DNA of 9,879 nt, taken from contig NZ_LGDW01000112.1 in the NCBI RefSeq assembly GCF_001280005.1, positions 1-9,879 of the forward strand. The letters are read 5' to 3'. This stretch comes from Streptomyces sp. NRRL WC-3618. Its GTDB lineage: Bacteria > Actinomycetota > Actinomycetes > Streptomycetales > Streptomycetaceae. The notes under the pieces are model-generated. The model saw nothing but the letters and a program-made list of their open reading frames with translations. It had not been told where the DNA came from and ran no database searches. How positions within the stretch are numbered: the stretch's first letter is position 1; every line of letters starts with the position of its first letter. Position numbers and translations under genes: made by a program. Positions 6,836-9,879 of this stretch are shown here, in pieces.

Positions 6836-7483
6836 ATGTTCCAGCGCGCCGCCACCCCGTCCACCGACTCCCGTACGGCCCGTCTCCCCCGCGTCTCTCG
6901 CGTCTCTCGCGTCTCCCGCGTCTCACGTGTCTCGGCTCTGGCCGTCGGCCTCGGGGTGTCGGTCGCGCTGGGGGCGGCCGGGGTCGCGACTGCCGCCGAG
7001 ACGGGTGCGACGGGCGCCGTAAAGGTTCAGGCCGCCGCCAAGAAGGTCGCTGCCAAGAAGGCCGCCTCCTGGGTGGACCCGGTCCGGAAGTACAAGCTGA
7101 GCGCCGGCTTCAACCAGGCCGGCAACATGTGGTCGTCCACCCACTCCGGCCAGGACTTCGCCGTGCCGAGCGGTACCAAGGTCGTCGCCGCGCACGGCGG
7201 CACCGTCGTCAAGGCCGGCGGCAACGGCGCCGGTGACGGTCCGGCGTACGGCAATGCCGTCGTCATCAGGCACGGCAACGGGACGTACTCGCAGTACGCC
7301 CATCTCTCGCGGATCGGCGTGAAGGTCGGCCAGGTCGTGGTGACCGGGCAGCACATCGCCATGTCCGGCAACACCGGGAACTCCAGCGGGCCGCACCTGC
7401 ACTTCGAGATCCGTACGACCCCCAACTACGGGTCCGCCGTCGACCCGGTCGCCTTTCTGCGGGCCAAGGGCGTGACCGTCTGA
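6836..7483 (+). CDS. Secreted M23/LytM-family peptidoglycan endopeptidase
   Basis: This 215-residue zinc metallopeptidase-like protein would act on peptidoglycan cross-bridges outside the cell. Residues 1-54 form a long signal peptide: an Arg/Ser-rich n-region containing RVS repeated five times (19-33), a hydrophobic core (ALAVGLGVSVALGAAG) and a cleavage region near VATAA. An Ala/Lys linker (63-77, AAAKKVAAKKAA) follows. The M23 domain (about 79-215) keeps all zinc ligands and catalytic residues: HxxxD at H103/D107, YAHL with H156, and HLH at H187/H189 in GNSSGPHLHFEI. ATG 6836 is chosen over an in-frame start at 6731 because GAGG lies 6-9 nt upstream and the signal peptide then begins at residue 1. 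It has no LysM or other wall-binding module. It converges with tetR with only 13 nt between the stops; a small hairpin (7476-7491) spans that junction. Confidence 0.92.
   Translation: MFQRAATPSTDSRTARLPRVSRVSRVSRVSRVSALAVGLGVSVALGAAGVATAAETGATGAVKVQAAAKKVAAKKAASWVDPVRKYKLSAGFNQAGNMWSSTHSGQDFAVPSGTKVVAAHGGTVVKAGGNGAGDGPAYGNAVVIRHGNGTYSQYAHLSRIGVKVGQVVVTGQHIAMSGNTGNSSGPHLHFEIRTTPNYGSAVDPVAFLRAKGVTV
6890..6934 (+). repeat. Five-copy 9-bp coding tandem repeat (Arg-Val-Ser)
   Basis: Five consecutive 9-bp units follow the pattern CGCGTCTCN, each encoding Arg-Val-Ser. The first two copies are identical (CGCGTCTCT) and the others differ at third positions only, apart from the last, CGTGTCTCG. It lies in the signal-peptide n-region of the M23 peptidase, so copy-number change keeps the frame and alters only n-region length and charge. 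Confidence 0.9.
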
Positions 7484-7496
7484 CCGGACGGGGCGG

Positions 7497-8105
7497 TTAC
7501 GAGGGCTGCCCCGCGCTCTCGTGCGGCTGCCCGGCACCCTCGTGTGCCTGGGTCACCAGGTCGATCGCGACCTCCAGGACCGCCTTGCGCTTGTCGTCCG
7601 CGTCACCCGCGAGGTCCTGGAGGACGAACATCCCGGCGTGCAGGGTGAACATCGCGCTGATGCAGCGGACCTGGTCGACCAGGGGGGCCTCCGGATCGAT
7701 GATGATCTCCCGCATGGCGAGCATGCGTGTCTTGAACGTGTCGCCGATGCTCAGATCCCGTACCGTCGCCTGGTTCTCCTGCATGAAGCGGAAGAGCGGG
7801 GCGGCCTTGGTGAGCGCCTCGCTGTAGCGGCGTACGATCTCCTGCTTCGTGTCGAGGGTGTGCGGCTGCTGGCGGCCCCACTCGATCAGGTCCTCGATCG
7901 GCTTCGTCAGGTCCTCGAACAGGCTGACGATGATCTCTTCCTTGGTCTTGAAGTGGTAGTAGAGGGCCGCCTTCGTGACGTCGAGGCGCTCGGCCACCTC
8001 CCGCAGCGAGGTCTTCTCGTAGCCCTGCTCGGCGAAGAGTTCGAGCGCCACGTCCTGGATGCGCTGGCGGGTGTCCCCGCGGCGGCGCTGCTTGGTGCGG
8101 TCCAT
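7497..8105 (-). CDS. TetR/AcrR-family transcriptional repressor
   Basis: This 202-residue regulator has an N-terminal helix-turn-helix (RQRIQDVALELFAEQGYEKTS, then LREVAERLDVTKAALYYHF, about residues 13-52), the standard TetR signature. The remaining helices form the ligand-binding/dimerisation region and are too divergent to predict the ligand. The C-terminus has a small repeat, EGAGQP and ESAGQP. ATG 8105 has GGAG 6 nt upstream. It is divergent from the MFS exporter gene with a 165-bp shared spacer holding two related 18-bp operators, so it very likely represses both that exporter and itself. The inducer is probably an exporter substrate. Confidence 0.93.
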   Translation of the reverse strand: MDRTKQRRRGDTRQRIQDVALELFAEQGYEKTSLREVAERLDVTKAALYYHFKTKEEIIVSLFEDLTKPIEDLIEWGRQQPHTLDTKQEIVRRYSEALTKAAPLFRFMQENQATVRDLSIGDTFKTRMLAMREIIIDPEAPLVDQVRCISAMFTLHAGMFVLQDLAGDADDKRKAVLEVAIDLVTQAHEGAGQPHESAGQPS

Positions 8106-8172
8106 GCTCGACTCCGGCTTCTGCGGCTTCTGCTGCTGCTGGCCTCTCGGGAGTGCCCTTGAGGAAATACTT

Positions 8173-8190
8173 ACTTGACGCCCGGCTAGT
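8173..8190. promoter_or_regulatory. TetR operator O1 (imperfect)
   Basis: ACTTGACG-CC-CGGCTAGT has the same 8-2-8 layout as O2 and matches it at 14 of 18 positions. It is an imperfect palindrome with 6 of 8 arm positions paired. It covers the candidate -35 (TTGACG, 8175-8180) of the exporter promoter. Preceded by TACTTACTTG (8168-8177). Confidence 0.7.
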
Positions 8191-8204
8191 TAGGGGTTTA
8201 GCTT
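8175..8204 (+). promoter_or_regulatory. Putative promoter of the MFS exporter gene
   Basis: TTGACG (8175-8180), an 18-nt spacer and TAGCTT (8199-8204) resemble the housekeeping sigma promoter. The -35 lies inside operator O1, so repressor bound there would block RNA polymerase. The leader would be about 60 nt. Confidence 0.55.
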
Positions 8205-8208
8205 CCCC

Positions 8209-8237
8209 AGTGTAGCCAACTTGCCGGTCGGCAAGTA
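8209..8237 (-). promoter_or_regulatory. Putative promoter of tetR
   Basis: On the minus strand, TACACT (8209-8214) fits TANNNT, and the -35 position 17 nt upstream reads TACTTG (8232-8237), a weak match inside operator O2. Autorepression is implied. Confidence 0.4.
8219..8236. promoter_or_regulatory. TetR operator O2 (perfect palindrome)
   Basis: ACTTGCCG-GT-CGGCAAGT is a perfect 8-bp inverted repeat with a 2-nt centre, typical of TetR-family operators. It covers the likely -35 region of the tetR promoter. Its right side runs into CAAGTAAGTA (8232-8241), the exact complement of TACTTACTTG at 8168-8177, so the two sites face each other. The centres are 46 bp apart. Confidence 0.85.
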
Positions 8238-8270
8238 AGTAGGAGTGCGTGGGGGAGTGGGGTGGAGACG

Positions 8271-9879
8271 ATGGCGGACAAGCGGGCAGTTGAGGACGAG
8301 CAGGGCGGCCAGGGTGCCGTAGGCGAGCAGGGCAAGCCGGAGGGCAAGCAGGGCAAGCCGGAGGGCAAGCAGCCGCGGAGTGTGCGGGTGGTGCTGCTGG
8401 CGCTCATGATCGCGATGATGCTCGCGATGCTGGACAACATGATCATCGGTACGGCGATGCCGACGATCGTCGGTGAACTGGGCGGGCTCGAACACCTGGC
8501 GTGGGTCGTCACCGCCTACACGCTCGCCACCGCCGCCTCCACCCCGATCTGGGGCAAGCTCGGCGACATGTACGGGCGCAAGGGCGTCTTCATGACCTCG
8601 ATCGTGCTCTTCCTGATCGGGTCGGCGCTCAGCGGTATGGCCCAGGACATGGGACAGCTGATCGGCTTCCGCGCGGTGCAGGGGCTCGGTGCCGGTGGCC
8701 TGATGGTCGGCGTCATGGCGATCATCGGGGACCTGATTCCGCCGCGTGAGCGTGGCAAGTACCAGGGCCTGATGGCCGGTGTGATGGCGCTCGCCATGAT
8801 CGGCGGACCGCTGGTCGGCGGAGCGCTGACAGACCACCTGGGCTGGCGCTGGTCGTTCTACATCAACCTGCCACTGGGTGTCGTGGCGCTCGCCGCCATC
8901 AGCGTGGTGCTGCACCTGCCGAAGAAGCGGGCGAAGACGCGGATCGACTACCCGGGCGTCGCGCTGCTGACCGTCGGCATCACGTCGATCGTGCTCGTCA
9001 CGACCTGGGGTGGTACGGAGTACGCGTGGGGCTCCGCCATGATCATGGAGCTCATCGGGATCGGCGTCTCCTCGCTCGTCGGGTTCGTGTTCTGGCAGAC
9101 CAAGGCCGCCGAGCCGATCATTCCGCTCCACATCTTCCGCAGCCGCAACTTCACCCTGATGTCCGTCATCGGCTTCATCACCGGGTTCGTGATGTTCGGC
9201 GCGGTGCTGTTCCTGCCGCTGTACCAGCAGTCCGTGCAGGGCGCGTCCGCGACCAACTCCGGGCTGCTGCTGCTTCCGATGCTCGCGGCGATGATGGTCG
9301 TGTCCATGATCGCGGGGCGGGTGACGACGAGCAGCGGCAAGTACAAGGTGTTCCCGGTGGCCGGCGGTGTGCTGCTGAGCATCGGGCTGTACCTGCTCTC
9401 GCAGATGGACACGGACACCTCGCGGCTGACGTCCGGTCTGTACATGGCGGTGGCCGGGGCGGGCATGGGCTGTCTGATGCAGATCACCATGCTGGTCGCG
9501 CAGAACAGCGTCGAGATGAAGGACATGGGAGTCGCGTCCTCCACGACCACTCTGTTCCGTACGCTCGGGTCCTCGTTCGGGGTCGCGATCATGGGGGCGC
9601 TGTTCAACAGCCGGGTGCAGGACGTGATGCACGAGCGGGCCGGGGCGCTGGGGTCCCAGGTGACCGAGCGGTCGGCGCAGTTGGACGCGGCGAGCCTGGC
9701 GAAGTTGCCTGCGGCGGCGCGGGAGGCGTACCAGTACGCGGTGGCCTCCGGGACGCACTCGGCGTTTCTGCTGGGGGCTGTGGTGGCGGTTGCTGTGCTG
9801 GCGGCGGCGGTGTTCGTGAAGGAGGTTCCGTTGAAGGGGGCGGGGCCGGAGAAGGGTGGGGAGTCGCCGGGGGCGGCGG
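8271..9879 (+). CDS. DHA2-family MFS drug exporter (14 TM), 3' end missing
   Basis: The gene opens at ATG 8271 and stays open for 536 codons to the window end; the stop is outside. It belongs to the EmrB/QacA (DHA2) proton antiporters of the cytoplasmic membrane. Motif D1-like LDNMIIGTAMPTI (from residue 54) lies in TM1. Loop motif A GKLGDMYGRKG is at 95-105. Antiporter motif C GGPLVGGALTD (178-188) is followed by WRWSFYINLPLG. Many further hydrophobic segments to about residue 525 suggest 14 spans. The N-terminus is a hydrophilic Gly/Lys/Gln tail with a duplicated GKPEGKQ (21-34) before TM1. GGAG sits only 3 nt from the ATG, so translation may use the longer G-rich stretch upstream. Divergent tetR and two operators imply inducible efflux. 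The substrate cannot be read from sequence. Confidence 0.93.
   Translation, partial: MADKRAVEDEQGGQGAVGEQGKPEGKQGKPEGKQPRSVRVVLLALMIAMMLAMLDNMIIGTAMPTIVGELGGLEHLAWVVTAYTLATAASTPIWGKLGDMYGRKGVFMTSIVLFLIGSALSGMAQDMGQLIGFRAVQGLGAGGLMVGVMAIIGDLIPPRERGKYQGLMAGVMALAMIGGPLVGGALTDHLGWRWSFYINLPLGVVALAAISVVLHLPKKRAKTRIDYPGVALLTVGITSIVLVTTWGGTEYAWGSAMIMELIGIGVSSLVGFVFWQTKAAEPIIPLHIFRSRNFTLMSVIGFITGFVMFGAVLFLPLYQQSVQGASATNSGLLLLPMLAAMMVVSMIAGRVTTSSGKYKVFPVAGGVLLSIGLYLLSQMDTDTSRLTSGLYMAVAGAGMGCLMQITMLVAQNSVEMKDMGVASSTTTLFRTLGSSFGVAIMGALFNSRVQDVMHERAGALGSQVTERSAQLDAASLAKLPAAAREAYQYAVASGTHSAFLLGAVVAVAVLAAAVFVKEVPLKGAGPEKGGESPGAA
8331..8372 (+). repeat. Perfect 21-bp tandem duplication in the exporter N-terminus
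   Basis: Positions 8331-8351 and 8352-8372 are identical, each encoding Gly-Lys-Pro-Glu-Gly-Lys-Gln. The repeat keeps the reading frame and lies in the cytosolic tail before TM1. Lack of synonymous differences suggests a recent duplication. Confidence 0.9.

Noticed and set aside
8190..9758. 522-codon open frame on the minus strand across the MFS gene
   Set aside because: It is His/Arg/Pro-rich and low in complexity, an antisense shadow of a clear 14-TM exporter.

Overview
The window is chromosomal DNA from a high-GC actinomycete, almost certainly a Streptomyces. The evidence is a strong G/C bias at third codon positions, GTG starts, G/C-only hairpin terminators without U-tracts, and the gene order short N-acetylglutamate-synthase-like acetyltransferase / lsr2 / SCO3374-family gene / clpC. 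I recall that order from Streptomyces chromosomes. Most of the window is conserved core genome. No insertion sequence, prophage, CRISPR array, rRNA or tRNA was seen.

Layout. Positions 1-82 hold the proline-rich tail of an unidentified gene, closed by a strong hairpin terminator. A 60-residue single-span membrane protein (166-348) follows. Next is a probably leaderless BlaI/MecI-type repressor gene (415-846), 9 nt ahead of the acetyltransferase (856-1389). The nucleoid protein gene lsr2 (1617-1952) has its own promoter with a palindromic, directly repeated element just before the -10. A minus-strand SCO3374-family gene (1931-2647) converges on lsr2 and overlaps its 3' end by 22 bp. Its protein looks like a degenerate relative of actinobacterial primase-polymerase N-terminal domains.

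clpC (3089-5617) encodes a complete Hsp100 unfoldase. Its upstream region holds an exact match to the ClgR box (GTTCGC-N5-GCG), a SigR/SigH-like ECF promoter (GGAAC-N18-GTT), and a possible leaderless cysteine-containing upstream ORF. A 16-bp perfect bidirectional terminator separates clpC from a convergent secreted HAD-type acid phosphatase (5743-6384). A gene-poor, relatively AT-rich spacer (6385-6835) precedes a secreted M23/LytM peptidase (6836-7483). The signal peptide of that peptidase contains a 9-bp, five-copy coding tandem repeat.

The right end is a classic divergent regulator/efflux pair. A TetR repressor (7497-8105, minus) and a 14-TM DHA2-type MFS exporter (8271 to the window end, 3' end missing) share a 165-bp spacer. 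The spacer carries two related 18-bp operators, one over each candidate -35.

I see no wholly new multi-gene system. The items most worth a second look are the dual stress-control architecture and uORF ahead of clpC, the paired TetR operators, the lsr2 promoter palindrome, the Prim-Pol-like gene tail-to-tail with lsr2, and the coding tandem repeats.
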